Shown here piece after piece: positions 1-9,219 of a DNA stretch of 64,000 bases; positions within the stretch are counted from its first letter, which is position 1; every line of letters begins with the position of its first letter. Source of the stretch: Hyphomicrobiales bacterium (lineage in GTDB: Bacteria > Pseudomonadota > Alphaproteobacteria > Rhizobiales > Rhizobiaceae); the NCBI GenBank assembly GCA_900471925.1, contig UCGV01000010.1, forward strand, positions 139,257 to 203,256, in the 5' to 3' direction. Made by a program: the position numbers and the translations under genes. Under the pieces are notes generated by a model, which was not told the DNA's origin, did not search any database, and worked only from the letters and a program-made list of their open reading frames with translations.

Positions 1-456
<456 letters not shown>

Positions 457-462
457 CATTGC

Positions 463-492
463 GAGGAAAGGCGGAAATCTCCGCCTTTCCTC
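463..492 (+). terminator. hairpin terminator after rtcB
   Basis: Perfect 13-bp stem (463-475 with 480-492) and a 4-base loop AATC, starting 7 bp after the stop codon. It is followed by ATTTGCTT, a weak T tract. Confidence 0.7.
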
Positions 493-624
493 ATTTGCTT
501 GGTGTATCTATTGCACGCATCAGAGGCCGGGGTATTTGCGTTCAGGCATGATATGCCCTGGGCATTTTAGGCATCGCGCTCAAACGGGTAGCCAATGCAA
601 TCGATCCGGGTCCGGAAGATGCGG

Positions 625-1560
625 CTAAGGTTCTTCGCCCGCGAAACTCTCACAGCGATCAGAAAACAGCTTCTCGCTCAGAAAATCGACGAGCACGCGG
701 ACCTTCGGCGAAAGGTGCCGGTTGGAGGGCCAGAGCAAGTGAAACTGTGCGGGGCCGTCTATATGGGCGTCGAGCACCGTGCGCAGTCGGCCGTCGGCGA
801 GCGGGTCGCGGGCGAGGAAATCCGGCATGCAGCCGATGCCCATGCCGCTGATGGTGGCGCCACGCAGCGCTTCCATATTGTTGCAGGTCAGCACGATGCG
901 GGTTCTGATTTCCGGGTGGTCGGGGGAGAGACTGAGCGGCCAAGGTTGCAGCTTTCCGGAATTCGGAAATCGGAAACGGACGCTGAGATGTCCTTCGAGG
1001 TCACGCAGGCATTCCGGCGTGCCATGTCTTTCCAGATAGGCCGGTGCGGCACACAGCAATAGCTGGAACGGGCGCAGCGCGCGTGACATCAGCCTCGAGT
1101 CCGGCAGGGTTCCGCTGCGGATCGCGACATCGACACCTTCTTCTATGAGATCGACGATCCTATCGTTGAAATCGAGATCCAGCTCGATCTCCGGATAAAG
1201 GCTTACGAATTCAGGGAGGATCGGCAGGATCAGGTGATAGCTGACCAAGGGTACGCTGACGCGCAATCGTCCACGCGGGGCTGCGACGGCCTGGGCCAGT
1301 GAAGCCTGGGCATCTTCCAGATCGTCAAGGATGCGCCGGCAGCGCTCGTGAAACAGGCGACCTTCCTCCGTCAGCCGCAAGCTTCGTGTCGATCGCTGGA
1401 ACAGGCGCACGCCGAGCTGCTGTTCCAGCGCCGTGACAGCCTTGCCGACAGCGGAGGCCGAAAGGCCGAGCGCGCGGCCAGCCGCAACGAAACTCCCAAG
1501 GTCCGCTGTCCTGACAAATGCCGTGAGGCCGCCCAACTGCTGGTCCATTTGTAGATCCAT
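625..1560 (-). CDS. LysR-family transcriptional regulator
   Basis: 311-residue protein of normal LysR length. The N-terminal winged HTH (about residues 10-65) reads FVRTADLGSFVAAGRALGLS, then SAVGKAVTALEQQLGVRLF. A substrate-binding LysR domain (about 95-300) follows. It is of the CrgA/PA2206-like group seen next to efflux or redox genes. It is divergent from the MFS gene at 1719, so it most likely controls that gene and itself. ATG at 1560 is chosen because it is the first in frame; ATG at 1548 is also possible, and neither has a strong ribosome site. A 17-bp palindrome lies at 1573-1589 just ahead of the start. The inducer is unknown. Confidence 0.9.
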   Translation of the reverse strand: MDLQMDQQLGGLTAFVRTADLGSFVAAGRALGLSASAVGKAVTALEQQLGVRLFQRSTRSLRLTEEGRLFHERCRRILDDLEDAQASLAQAVAAPRGRLRVSVPLVSYHLILPILPEFVSLYPEIELDLDFNDRIVDLIEEGVDVAIRSGTLPDSRLMSRALRPFQLLLCAAPAYLERHGTPECLRDLEGHLSVRFRFPNSGKLQPWPLSLSPDHPEIRTRIVLTCNNMEALRGATISGMGIGCMPDFLARDPLADGRLRTVLDAHIDGPAQFHLLWPSNRHLSPKVRVLVDFLSEKLFSDRCESFAGEEP

Positions 1561-1572
1561 TCGAGCGATTTA

Positions 1573-1589
1573 TTCCGCTATATGTGGAA
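1573..1589. promoter_or_regulatory. 17-bp palindrome, candidate LysR operator
   Basis: TTCCGCTATATGTGGAA is palindromic except for one mismatched pair (TTCC-G-C-TATAT-G-T-GGAA). It lies 13 bp upstream of the LysR start and about 130 bp upstream of the divergent MFS start. The position fits an autoregulatory site; binding is inferred only. Confidence 0.4.
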
Positions 1590-1718
1590 CAAACCGTATG
1601 TTATCGATCAATTATCCGCAATTTATGCTGCTTTCCGCGTTCGAAGTCCAGGCATTTGGACGTCGTCTCACGTGCCGCCTCCCAGGCACGTCCCCGTTCT
1701 CGAATCAGCGGAAGTCTC

Positions 1719-3248
1719 ATGACCATCCCTCACAAGCCCCAACCGGCCGGTATTGCGGAAAAAATTCTTGTTCTGTTTGCCGTCTGCTCCGCGGCTGCGG
1801 CAATGCCCCTCACCTTTACCGGTCCCGCCGTGGCCCTGCCGGCGATCAGCGCCGAACTTGGCGGCAGTCCGATCGCCCATAATTGGGTCACCAATGCCTT
1901 CATGTTGACCTTCGGCAGCACGTTGATGGCCGCTGGGGCGCTCGCCGACAGCTACGGCCGCAAACGCGTCTTTCTCTGTGGTCTTGCGGCCTTCATCCTC
2001 TTTTCCGGCGGGCTCGCCTTTTCACCCGATATCGTCTGGTTCGATAGCCTGCGTGCACTTCAAGGATTTGGCTCGGCCGCTGCGTTTTCCGGTGGCATGG
2101 CATCGCTGGCCCAGGAATTCGATGGAAAGGAGCGCATGCGTGCCTTCAGTCTCGTGGGCGCAAGTTTCGGGTTTGGCCTGGCATTCGGGCCAATGGCGTC
2201 GGGAATGGTGATTGAGGCTTTCGGTTGGCGGGCGATCTTCGCCCTCGTTCTCGCTCTCGGTATCATTGCCTTCGTCCTGGGGGCGATGTTTCTGACGGAA
2301 ACGCGTGACCCCGAAGCGAGAGGGCTCGACTGGCCGGGCGCGATCAGCTTCACGCTCGCCCTGTCGCTTTTCACCTATGGCGTGCTGCGCGCGCCGGAAA
2401 GCGGCTGGAGCGATGCCGTCACGCTCGGGCTTCTTCTAGGCTCGGCGCTGCTGATGGTTCTCTTCTGTTTTATCGAGCGCATGGTGAAGCGGCCGATGCT
2501 TGATCTGACGCTCTTTCGATATCCCCGTTTTGTCGGCGTGCAGTTGCTGGCCGCCGCTCCAGCCTATGCTTTCGTGGTTTTGCTGATCCTGCTGCCGGTG
2601 CGCTTTGTCGGTATCGAGCGGCTGAGTGCGGTTGCCGCCGGGCAGATGATGATCGCGCTTTCCGGCCCGCTTCTCATCCTGCCGATTTTGGCCGGGGTGC
2701 TGACCCGATGGCTGCCGGCGGCGACGATCTGCAGTGTCGGCCTTGCCATTTCGGCCGTCGGTCTCTTCTGGCTCGCCCATATTCCCGTCGGTTCTGATCA
2801 TGCGGCGCTCATCGCACCGCTGCTGACGATCGGCGTCGGCATCAGCCTGCCCTGGGGGCTCATGGACGGGCTCGCAGTCAGTGTTGTGCCAAAAGAACGC
2901 GCCGGCATGGCGACAGGGATCTTCAGCACGACCCGTGTGGCCGGTGAAGGCGTGGCGCTCGCCATCGTCAGTGCCGTCCTGTCCGCCCTCACCAGATCGT
3001 TTCTCGGAGCAGGCTATGAGGCGACGGAAGCCGCACAGCGGCTGGTGACCGGTGATCTGAACGGCGCGGGGCTGGCCCTTTCCGGAATGGGCGAGATGGA
3101 GCTGATCCATGCCTATAACAATGCCTTCAGTCTGCTCCTGTGGCTTCTGACCGGCATCACGATCGCGACCGCAATCGTCGTTTTCACCTTCATGGGCCGA
3201 GGAACTGGTAAGGAGAATGACCTGGTCGAAGAATCTATCGCGATTTGA
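1719..3248 (+). CDS. MFS transporter, 14-TM DHA2 drug-efflux type
   Basis: 509 residues from ATG 1719, which has GCGGAAG just upstream; the longer open frame from 1584 adds an implausible hydrophilic leader. MFS signature A is visible in loop 2-3 as ADSYGRKRVF, and motif C-like glycine-rich helices follow. Length and the extra central helices (about residues 240-300) fit the 14-helix DHA2 family of proton-coupled exporters of drugs or metabolites, in the inner membrane. It is divergent from a LysR regulator, the usual layout for an inducible efflux pump. Substrate unknown. A terminator hairpin follows at 3256-3279. Confidence 0.88.
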   Translation: MTIPHKPQPAGIAEKILVLFAVCSAAAAMPLTFTGPAVALPAISAELGGSPIAHNWVTNAFMLTFGSTLMAAGALADSYGRKRVFLCGLAAFILFSGGLAFSPDIVWFDSLRALQGFGSAAAFSGGMASLAQEFDGKERMRAFSLVGASFGFGLAFGPMASGMVIEAFGWRAIFALVLALGIIAFVLGAMFLTETRDPEARGLDWPGAISFTLALSLFTYGVLRAPESGWSDAVTLGLLLGSALLMVLFCFIERMVKRPMLDLTLFRYPRFVGVQLLAAAPAYAFVVLLILLPVRFVGIERLSAVAAGQMMIALSGPLLILPILAGVLTRWLPAATICSVGLAISAVGLFWLAHIPVGSDHAALIAPLLTIGVGISLPWGLMDGLAVSVVPKERAGMATGIFSTTRVAGEGVALAIVSAVLSALTRSFLGAGYEATEAAQRLVTGDLNGAGLALSGMGEMELIHAYNNAFSLLLWLLTGITIATAIVVFTFMGRGTGKENDLVEESIAI

Positions 3249-3255
3249 ACATATT

Positions 3256-3279
3256 AGGGCGGATGAACATTTCCGCCCT
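3256..3279 (+). terminator. terminator after MFS gene
   Basis: Stem AGGGCGGA (3256-3263) with TCCGCCCT (3272-3279), loop of 8, followed by CTTAACT. It starts 7 bp past the stop codon. Confidence 0.65.
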
Positions 3280-3424
3280 CTTAACTATAGCTGCCAAAAA
3301 ACTACTCTTTTCAACGCAATTTATCCTGCAGAATTACATCCCGCAGTAACGACTCCTAAAGTCCCATTTGCCACTTTATTCGCATTGATAGGGTTTCGCG
3401 TATTTTTCTCGCTGGGGTTGTCTA

Positions 3425-3694
3425 ATGAGTCGTAATCGGGATGATTGGTGCAGTCAGCGGGCGTATTCCATCTGGGAAGAGGAAGGCCGCCCGCATGGAC
3501 GGGGCGACAGCCATTGGGCGCAGGCGCTCAGGGAGTTCGAGCAGCTCGAAGCCACCAAAGCCTCTGCAGATGGAAGCGATCTCATCGAAAAACTCAAGGC
3601 AGCCGGACGCCTGATGAGGGCGTACGACCAGGCATCCGAGGTACAGGACAATCGAGGCGGCCGGCGCAAGGCAGCCAGCCGTCGGCTCGGCTGA
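3425..3694 (+). CDS. DUF2934 domain protein
   Basis: 89-residue soluble protein. Residues about 11-35 read QRAYSIWEEEGRPHGRGDSH then WAQA, the characteristic DUF2934 pattern (A-x-x-IW-x-x-x-G-x-P-x-G-x-x-x-x-HW). The function of this family is not established; it is common in rhizobia, often in multiple copies. The rest is a hydrophilic helix and a very basic tail (GGRRKAASRR). It stands alone, with terminators on both sides (3256-3279 and 3733-3765). The ATG at 3425 is the only reasonable start; the ribosome site is weak. Confidence 0.75.
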   Translation: MSRNRDDWCSQRAYSIWEEEGRPHGRGDSHWAQALREFEQLEATKASADGSDLIEKLKAAGRLMRAYDQASEVQDNRGGRRKAASRRLG

Positions 3695-3732
3695 GGTCGT
3701 CGCCAAAGACGAACTCCCTTTGTGAAATGATG

Positions 3733-3765
3733 AAAGCCGCCGCCCATCGGGCCGGCGGCTTTTGC
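3733..3765. terminator. bidirectional terminator between DUF2934 and ThuA genes
   Basis: Stem AAAGCCGCCG (3733-3742) with CGGCGGCTTT (3753-3762) then TTG. It lies between convergent genes, and A and T runs on either side let it serve both strands. Confidence 0.75.
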
Positions 3766-3813
3766 GTTTCAGTTTTCGAACGTGCATCGCGGCCGATGTC
3801 GACCTCTGTATGC

Positions 3814-4458
3814 CTACTGGCGAGCGGCCCAGCCGAGGCCGCGCCGGAGAATGAGAGGCATGTAGGGGTGGCTGAATTCTGCGGCGACATGGCCGAGCGC
3901 GGAATAGAAGACGCGACCTTCGCCGAAATGACGCTTGAAGACGACGGGCATCGGGATGTTTCGCGCAGCGGGATCATGCTGGCCGGTGAAAGTGGTGGTT
4001 GCGAGGATTTCGACCGAGGGATCGTAGTGCAGGTAATATTGTTCCGAGCGATAGTCGAAGTCCGGAATGCCTTCCATCAAGGGGTCGTCCTGTCGCGTCA
4101 CGGCAACTCGAAAGTCGATGATATTGCCGGGATGAGCAACCCAGGTAACGCCCGAGACATAGCGGAAAGGAGCGCTTTCCTTGAAGGAGGTGGCGAGGCA
4201 GCCATGATGACCGCCGAGGCCGAGGCCGCTGCGGACCGCTTCGACGAGAGCATCCGCATGCGGTTTCTCCAGTTTCTCGCCGGTAATGACCGGCACCAGA
4301 AGATCGGCGCTCGCAAGCTGCGGCGAGCCGAAGATGTCGAGATCGTTGGTGATTTCGACAGCAAAGCCGTCCTCGCGCAGCAATTCACCGACGATATTGG
4401 CGCAGGGTTCCGGCTCGTGCCCCGGCCAACCGCCCCAGACGATGATCGCTTTTCTCAT
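3814..4458 (-). CDS. ThuA-like domain protein
   Basis: 214 residues. The start is MRKAIIVWGGW at 4458, with GGGAGGAAC directly upstream. The fold matches the ThuA family (class I glutamine amidotransferase-like): IIVWGGWPGHEP near the N-terminus, GLGLGGHHGCLATSF in the middle, and GHVAAEFSHP near the C-terminus. ThuA of Sinorhizobium is implicated in 3-keto-trehalose or related sugar catabolism, but many paralogues exist and the substrate of this one is unknown. The gene stands alone, convergent with DUF2934 and about 360 bp from the divergent galE. Confidence 0.8.
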   Translation of the reverse strand: MRKAIIVWGGWPGHEPEPCANIVGELLREDGFAVEITNDLDIFGSPQLASADLLVPVITGEKLEKPHADALVEAVRSGLGLGGHHGCLATSFKESAPFRYVSGVTWVAHPGNIIDFRVAVTRQDDPLMEGIPDFDYRSEQYYLHYDPSVEILATTTFTGQHDPAARNIPMPVVFKRHFGEGRVFYSALGHVAAEFSHPYMPLILRRGLGWAARQ

Positions 4459-4814
4459 AGTTCCTCCCAAGGCTGATCGAGCAGGCTTTCGACACTAACA
4501 TTATAGCGAAACGTCTCGCCTGCCAGATGCCACCCCGATTGTTTCGACTGTCGAGGGAGCCGAAAATTGGGGCGTTCGTCGCCGATAATAGCCGCGATAT
4601 AACGAATATCTCCGATGTGGAACGCAAAGCGGCAAACGGGGTGCATGACCAATTTGCGACGAGTTCGGCTGCAATCGCATTGCGAGCGGGCCTATTTCGA
4701 ATGCAAGGCATGTCTAATCTGCTTCTTTTTGCAGATATGTAACCGAGATAACTTTTTACTGACGTCTAACTTGTCTAAGGTCCGTGCATCTGTGGCTTGC
4801 AAGAGGTGAAATGC
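4459..4814. other. intergenic region between thuA-like gene and galE
   Basis: About 356 bp between divergent genes. No conserved small ORF with a ribosome site was found, and the short open frames here overlap each other on both strands. It must hold the two promoters, but I cannot place them with confidence. The lower half (4730-4800) is AT-rich, consistent with the galE promoter. Confidence 0.4.
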
Positions 4815-5798
4815 ATGGCAGGTGAAACGGTACTGGTGGTCGGCGGCGCGGGTTATATCGGCTCGCATACGTGTCTCGATCTGGCGAACAAGGGCTACAA
4901 GCCCGTCGTCTTCGACAATTTTTCCAACGGCCATCGTGAGTTCGTCAAATGGGGGCCGGCGGAAGAGGGCGACATTCGCGACCGTGCCCGGCTCGATGAA
5001 GTGCTGGCGAAACATAAGCCATCGGCGATTCTGCATTTCGCGGCGCTGATCGAAGTCGGCGAATCAGTCAAGGATCCAGTCGCTTTCTACGAGAACAACG
5101 TCATCGGCACGCTGACGCTTCTGGCGGCGGCGCAGGCAGCCGGCATCAACGCTTTCGTCTTCTCGTCCACCTGCGCGACTTACGGTTTGCCGCAGAGCGT
5201 GCCGCTTGACGAAACGCATCGCCAGGTGCCGATCAATCCCTATGGCCGCACCAAATATATCGTCGAGCAGGCGCTTGCCGATTACGACCAGTACAAGAAT
5301 TTCCGCTCGGTCATGCTGCGTTATTTCAATGCCGCCGGCGCCGATTTCGAAGGCCGGATCGGAGAATGGCACCAGCCTGAAACGCATGCGATCCCGCTGG
5401 CGATCGACGCGGCTCTCGGCCGCCGCCAGGGCTTCAAGGTTTTCGGCAGCGATTACGAGACGCGCGACGGCACCTGCGTGCGCGACTATATCCATGTGCT
5501 CGATCTTGCCGATGCGCATGTGCGCGCCGTCCAGTATCTGCTCGACGGCGGTGAATCCGTCGCGCTCAATCTCGGCACGGGCACCGGCACCACGGTGAAG
5601 GAACTGCTCGGCGCTATCGAGGATGTCTCCAAAAAGCCCTTCCCGGTCGAGTATATCGGTCGCCGCGAGGGTGATTCGCACACGCTGGTCGCCAATAACG
5701 ACAAGGCGCGGGATGTGCTCGGCTGGGTGCCGCAATATGATCTCTCGCAGATCATTCAGTCGGCCTGGAACTGGCATGCGAGATCAAACCAGCACTGA
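4815..5798 (+). CDS. galE: UDP-glucose 4-epimerase
   Basis: 327 residues from ATG 4815, preceded by AAGAGGTGAA. It is an extended short-chain dehydrogenase: NAD-binding GGAGYIGSH near residue 10, the SSTCATYG strand, and catalytic YGRTK (Y and K four apart). The C-terminal substrate lobe contains GTCVRDYIHVLDLADAH. It interconverts UDP-glucose and UDP-galactose, supplying galactosyl units for exopolysaccharide and lipopolysaccharide. The 3' end overlaps the next gene by 23 bp, so the two are translationally linked. Some rhizobial members act on UDP-GlcNAc or UDP-arabinose; specificity is not proven by sequence. Confidence 0.92.
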   Translation: MAGETVLVVGGAGYIGSHTCLDLANKGYKPVVFDNFSNGHREFVKWGPAEEGDIRDRARLDEVLAKHKPSAILHFAALIEVGESVKDPVAFYENNVIGTLTLLAAAQAAGINAFVFSSTCATYGLPQSVPLDETHRQVPINPYGRTKYIVEQALADYDQYKNFRSVMLRYFNAAGADFEGRIGEWHQPETHAIPLAIDAALGRRQGFKVFGSDYETRDGTCVRDYIHVLDLADAHVRAVQYLLDGGESVALNLGTGTGTTVKELLGAIEDVSKKPFPVEYIGRREGDSHTLVANNDKARDVLGWVPQYDLSQIIQSAWNWHARSNQH

Positions 5799-7323
5799 AG
5801 TCAGGCGCAAGCCTAACGTTCTCATCATCACTGCTGATCAATGGCGCGGCGATTGCCTCTCGGCTGAGGGGCACGCCTGCGTCAGGACACCCAATGTCGA
5901 TGCCCTGGCGGCGGAGGGGGTGCTTTTCCGGCGCCATTATGCCGGTGCCGCTCCCTGTTCGCCGGCGCGGGCCACGCTCTATACCGGCCTCTACCAGATG
6001 AACCACCGTGTCTGCCGGAACGGGTCGCCGCTCGACCGGCGGTTCGACAATCTGGCGCTGGCGGCACGACGGGCTGGTTATGACCCGACGCTGTTCGGCT
6101 ATACCGACACGGCACCGGATCCGCGGGACATGGATGCCAATGATCCGCATCTGACGACCTATGAAGGCGTCCTGCCGGGCTTCACGGTTCGCCAGCTCCT
6201 GCCGGAACATGAAAGGCAATGGCTTTCCTGGTTGCGGTCACGCGGCCAGACTGAAGCTACCAGCCGCGATATCCATATTCCCGTCGGTGCGGCGGCAGGT
6301 GAAATCTCCGATGCCGCGCCCGCCTATTCACGTGACGAGACGCAGACGGCGTTTCTGTCCGGAGAGTTCATCCGCTGGATGGGCGAGCAGGATGCGCCGT
6401 GGTTTGCGCATGTTTCCTTTCTGCGGCCGCATCCGCCCTTTTCCGTACCGGAGCCGTTCAACCGGATGTTCAAGTCGGGCGAAGGTCCGGTCTTTTCGCG
6501 TGCTGCGGATCGCGAGACGGAGCGGCAAAGCCATCCCTATCTTGCCTATGCCATGCCGCGCGCCGGCAAGGGCAGCTTCATTCACGGAGCACAGGGGCCG
6601 CTTAGCGACTGGGGCATTGCCGATTTCGATGCTGTCAGGTCGATCTATTACGGCATGATCGCCGAGGTGGACGACCAGCTCGGCCGCATCTGGCACGCGC
6701 TCAAAGATGCCGGCGAATGGGACGATACGATCATCGTCTTCACATCAGATCATGCCGAAATGGCGGGCGACCATTGGACGCTCGGCAAGGGCGGCTATTT
6801 CGATGGCAGCTACCATATTCCGCTCGTCATTCGTGATCCTGGTGCTGCTTCATGCGGCCTTATGGTTGAGAAGTTCACCAGCGCTGCGGATGTGTTTCCG
6901 ACCCTGTGCGAAAGGCTCGGCGTTCTGCCCGCCAATGGCATAGACGGCTCATCGCTTCTGTCCTTCCTCGATAGCTGCACGTCGGAGCGCTGGCGCGACG
7001 CGGCCTTCTGGGAATTCGATTTTCGCGATGTCGCTGATGGCGAGGCGGAGCGTCATTTCGGCTTACGGCCGAACGAGCTGAATCTTGCCGTCATCCGCGA
7101 TGCCAGGTTCAAATATGTGCATTTTGCCGCACTGCCGCCGCTGCTGTTCGATCTGTTCGAGGATCCGATGGAGTTGCGCAATCTTGCCGACGATCCGGCC
7201 TACGCGTCTGTGCGGCTGAATTATGCCGAGCGATTGCTGTCGCTCAGGGCACGCCATCTCGACCAGACGCTTGCCTATACCGAGCTGACGGAAAAAGGGC
7301 CGGTGATGTACCGGCCCTTATAA
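5776..7323 (+). CDS. sulfatase-superfamily hydrolase, phosphonate-monoesterase-like
   Basis: 515 residues; ATG 5776 lies inside the end of galE. Residues 61-65 are CSPAR, the C-x-P-x-R signature in which the cysteine becomes formylglycine. The metal site is built by D21 (ADQWRGD) and FTSDHAEMAGDH near residue 325. LYTGLYQMNHR and TDTAPDPRDMDA resemble the rhizobial phosphonate monoester hydrolase/arylsulfatase subgroup rather than classical choline sulfatase. It is expected to cleave sulfate, phosphonate or phosphodiester monoesters. No signal peptide is visible, so it is probably cytosolic. Overlap with galE suggests cotranscription, possibly linked to surface-polysaccharide modification (inference). 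Confidence 0.82.
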   Translation: MRDQTSTEVRRKPNVLIITADQWRGDCLSAEGHACVRTPNVDALAAEGVLFRRHYAGAAPCSPARATLYTGLYQMNHRVCRNGSPLDRRFDNLALAARRAGYDPTLFGYTDTAPDPRDMDANDPHLTTYEGVLPGFTVRQLLPEHERQWLSWLRSRGQTEATSRDIHIPVGAAAGEISDAAPAYSRDETQTAFLSGEFIRWMGEQDAPWFAHVSFLRPHPPFSVPEPFNRMFKSGEGPVFSRAADRETERQSHPYLAYAMPRAGKGSFIHGAQGPLSDWGIADFDAVRSIYYGMIAEVDDQLGRIWHALKDAGEWDDTIIVFTSDHAEMAGDHWTLGKGGYFDGSYHIPLVIRDPGAASCGLMVEKFTSAADVFPTLCERLGVLPANGIDGSSLLSFLDSCTSERWRDAAFWEFDFRDVADGEAERHFGLRPNELNLAVIRDARFKYVHFAALPPLLFDLFEDPMELRNLADDPAYASVRLNYAERLLSLRARHLDQTLAYTELTEKGPVMYRPL

Positions 7324-7327
7324 GACA

Positions 7328-7831
7328 TCAGAAGTTTCCGAGGAAATCCCGCTTGCCGACCGGCGCACCCTGGTTGCGCAGGATCGCGTGTGCCGTCGTT
7401 ACGTGGAAGTAGAAGTTCGGCAGGGCGAAAAGGGCGACATATTCGATGCCGGGGACGACCGAGCCGTTGCGGCCGGGCACGGTGATTTCCTTGACTTCGC
7501 TGCCTTCGAGCGCTTCGGGCGAGAAGCCGGCAAGAAAGGCCTCGGTTTTTGCCATGCGTTCGCGCAGGTCCGCGATCGTTGCTTCATTGTCCTCGAATTT
7601 CGGCGCTTCGGTCGCGGTCAGCCGGGCGAGCGCAAACTTGGCGCTGTCGCTGGCGCGCTGATACTGGCCGGCAAGCGGTAGCATGTCGGGGGCGAGGCGC
7701 GCGTTCACGAGGATGGTCGGATCGATCTTCTTTTCCTCGGCATAGGCTTCAGCCTTGTCGAGATAGGTTTTCAGGCTGGCAATGCCGCGCTGGAACATCG
7801 GCACGGTCAGGCGGTATATCGAAATGGACAT
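7328..7831 (-). CDS. DUF1993 family protein
   Basis: 167 residues. Start MSISIYRLTV at 7831 with GGAGAGAGGACAA upstream; the longer frame to 7846 lacks a ribosome site. The protein is helical and matches the DUF1993 pattern: an N-terminal P-M-F-x-R-x-x-x-L, a central LAPDMLPLAGQ, and a C-terminal LPNFYFHVTTAHAILR. The family resembles the DinB-like four-helix bundles, and its function is unknown. It is convergent with the sulfatase gene, only 4 bp apart. A shared terminator is not evident. Confidence 0.8.
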   Translation of the reverse strand: MSISIYRLTVPMFQRGIASLKTYLDKAEAYAEEKKIDPTILVNARLAPDMLPLAGQYQRASDSAKFALARLTATEAPKFEDNEATIADLRERMAKTEAFLAGFSPEALEGSEVKEITVPGRNGSVVPGIEYVALFALPNFYFHVTTAHAILRNQGAPVGKRDFLGNF

Positions 7832-8215
7832 TTGTCCTCTCTCCAAATTTTAGAAACAACCTGTGTGCGCAGGCCGTCAGGGGCTCCGAGTAGATGGGGA
7901 TTTCTACGGCTTTCACAATACGCGCCTGCGACGGTCCGTGACCCGAGCTGATCTGATTGCACGGTCCCATCATGCACAATTCACCATGAGAGGTTGCTGT
8001 CTGCCCGGCTATGACAGCCGAAGTCGGCAAAGAGACTTGACGCCGTTTCGATAAAATGGAATGAATATTCCGCGAAACAAATTTTACGGTTTGTTTGTTC
8101 CGTTTTGACGGAGCCGCCCTGGGAGAGGCGGTGCGGAATTGAGGCCTGCAGATGATGTCTCAGGCCCCGGCGTGAGGAGGGTGCAGCCGGGCACCGCTTT
8201 GTGGAGGAAATACAA
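7832..8215. other. intergenic leader of the sugar ABC operon
   Basis: 384 bp between divergent genes. It contains two inverted repeats at 8058-8071 and 8075-8096 (see regulatory entry) and a GC-rich segment from 8100 to 8190. No ORF with a ribosome site was seen before 8216. Confidence 0.45.
8058..8096 (+). promoter_or_regulatory. two adjacent inverted repeats, candidate operator of the sugar ABC operon
   Basis: GGAAT-N4-ATTCC at 8058-8071 is followed by AAACAAA (8075-8081), 8 bases, then TTTGTTT (8090-8096). The second is a perfect 7-bp dyad in AT-rich DNA, 120 bp ahead of the first gene, as expected for a sugar-responsive repressor or activator. No regulator gene lies next to it, so the protein is unknown. 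Confidence 0.45.
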
Positions 8216-9145
8216 ATGAAGAAATTCATCCTGGGCACTGCGATGGCGCTCGTCATGTCGACGGCTGCGCACGCAGAAACGGTCGGCGTTTCGATGGCCA
8301 AGTTCGACGACAACTTTCTGACCGTCCTGCGCAACGGCATGCAAGACTATGCCAAGACGCTCAACGGCGTGACGCTGCAGGTCGAAGACGCGCAGAACGA
8401 CGTGTCGAAGCAGCAGAGCCAGATCCAGAACTTCATCGCATCCAAGGTTGATGCGATCATCGTCAATCCTGTCGATACGGACGCAACGGCAGCCATGTCG
8501 AAGATCGCTGCCGAAGCCGGCATTGCGCTGGTTTACGTCAATCGCGAGCCTGTCAATGTCGACAGCCTTCCGGACAAGCAGGCCTTCGTCGCCTCGAACG
8601 AGCAGGAATCCGGCACGCTGGAAACCAAGGAAGTTTGCCGTCTTCTCGGCGGCAAGGGCAAGGCCGTCGTCATGATGGGCGAGCTTTCCAACCAGGCCGC
8701 CCGCATGCGCACGCAGGACGTCCATGACGTCGTCAAGACCGACGAGTGCAAGGGTATCGAAATCGTCGAAGAGCAGACTGCCAACTGGGAACGCACCCAG
8801 GGTTCGGACCTCATGACCAACTGGCTTTCCAGCGGTCTCGAATTCGACGCGGTCATCTCCAACAACGACGAAATGGCGATCGGCGCCATCCAGGCGCTGA
8901 AGGCTGCCGGCAAGGACATGAGCAAGGTCGTGATCGGCGGCGTTGATGCCACGCAGGATGCGCTTGCCGCCATGCAGGCCGGCGATCTCGACGTGACGGT
9001 CTTCCAGGATGCAGCCGGCCAGGGCAAGGGCGCGCTCGATGCGGCCCTGAAGCTCGCCAAGGGAGAGAAGGTCGAGAAGAAGGTCTACATCCCCTTCCAG
9101 CTCGTCACGCCTGAAAACGTCAAGAACTTCGTCACCAAGAACTAA
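8216..9145 (+). CDS. sugar ABC transporter periplasmic binding protein (inositol/ribose type)
   Basis: 309 residues; ATG 8216 is preceded by GTGGAGGAAA. A signal peptide (MKKF..., hydrophobic 5-17, cleavage after AHA at about 20) exports it to the periplasm. The mature part is a ribose-type (Peripla_BP_4) binding protein: [20 protein letters not shown], then [17 protein letters not shown], and [18 protein letters not shown] in the C-lobe. The sequence most resembles the rhizobial/Caulobacter myo-inositol (IbpA) and rhizopine-binding group from memory, so inositol is my best guess. It heads a three-gene operon with ATPase and permease. No catabolic gene adjoins it to confirm the substrate. Confidence 0.85.
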   Translation: MKKFILGTAMALVMSTAAHAETVGVSMAKFDDNFLTVLRNGMQDYAKTLNGVTLQVEDAQNDVSKQQSQIQNFIASKVDAIIVNPVDTDATAAMSKIAAEAGIALVYVNREPVNVDSLPDKQAFVASNEQESGTLETKEVCRLLGGKGKAVVMMGELSNQAARMRTQDVHDVVKTDECKGIEIVEEQTANWERTQGSDLMTNWLSSGLEFDAVISNNDEMAIGAIQALKAAGKDMSKVVIGGVDATQDALAAMQAGDLDVTVFQDAAGQGKGALDAALKLAKGEKVEKKVYIPFQLVTPENVKNFVTKN

Positions 9146-9219
9146 GACGCCCAAGACGAGCAGGATGCGGGCTGGAAAGCCCGCATCCCTTGTCCCTGTC
9201 CGTATCCGGAGGAAACGAG

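Noticed and set aside
4527..4742. 71-codon ORF upstream of galE
   Set aside because: No ribosome site, and overlapping frames on both strands; likely promoter DNA.
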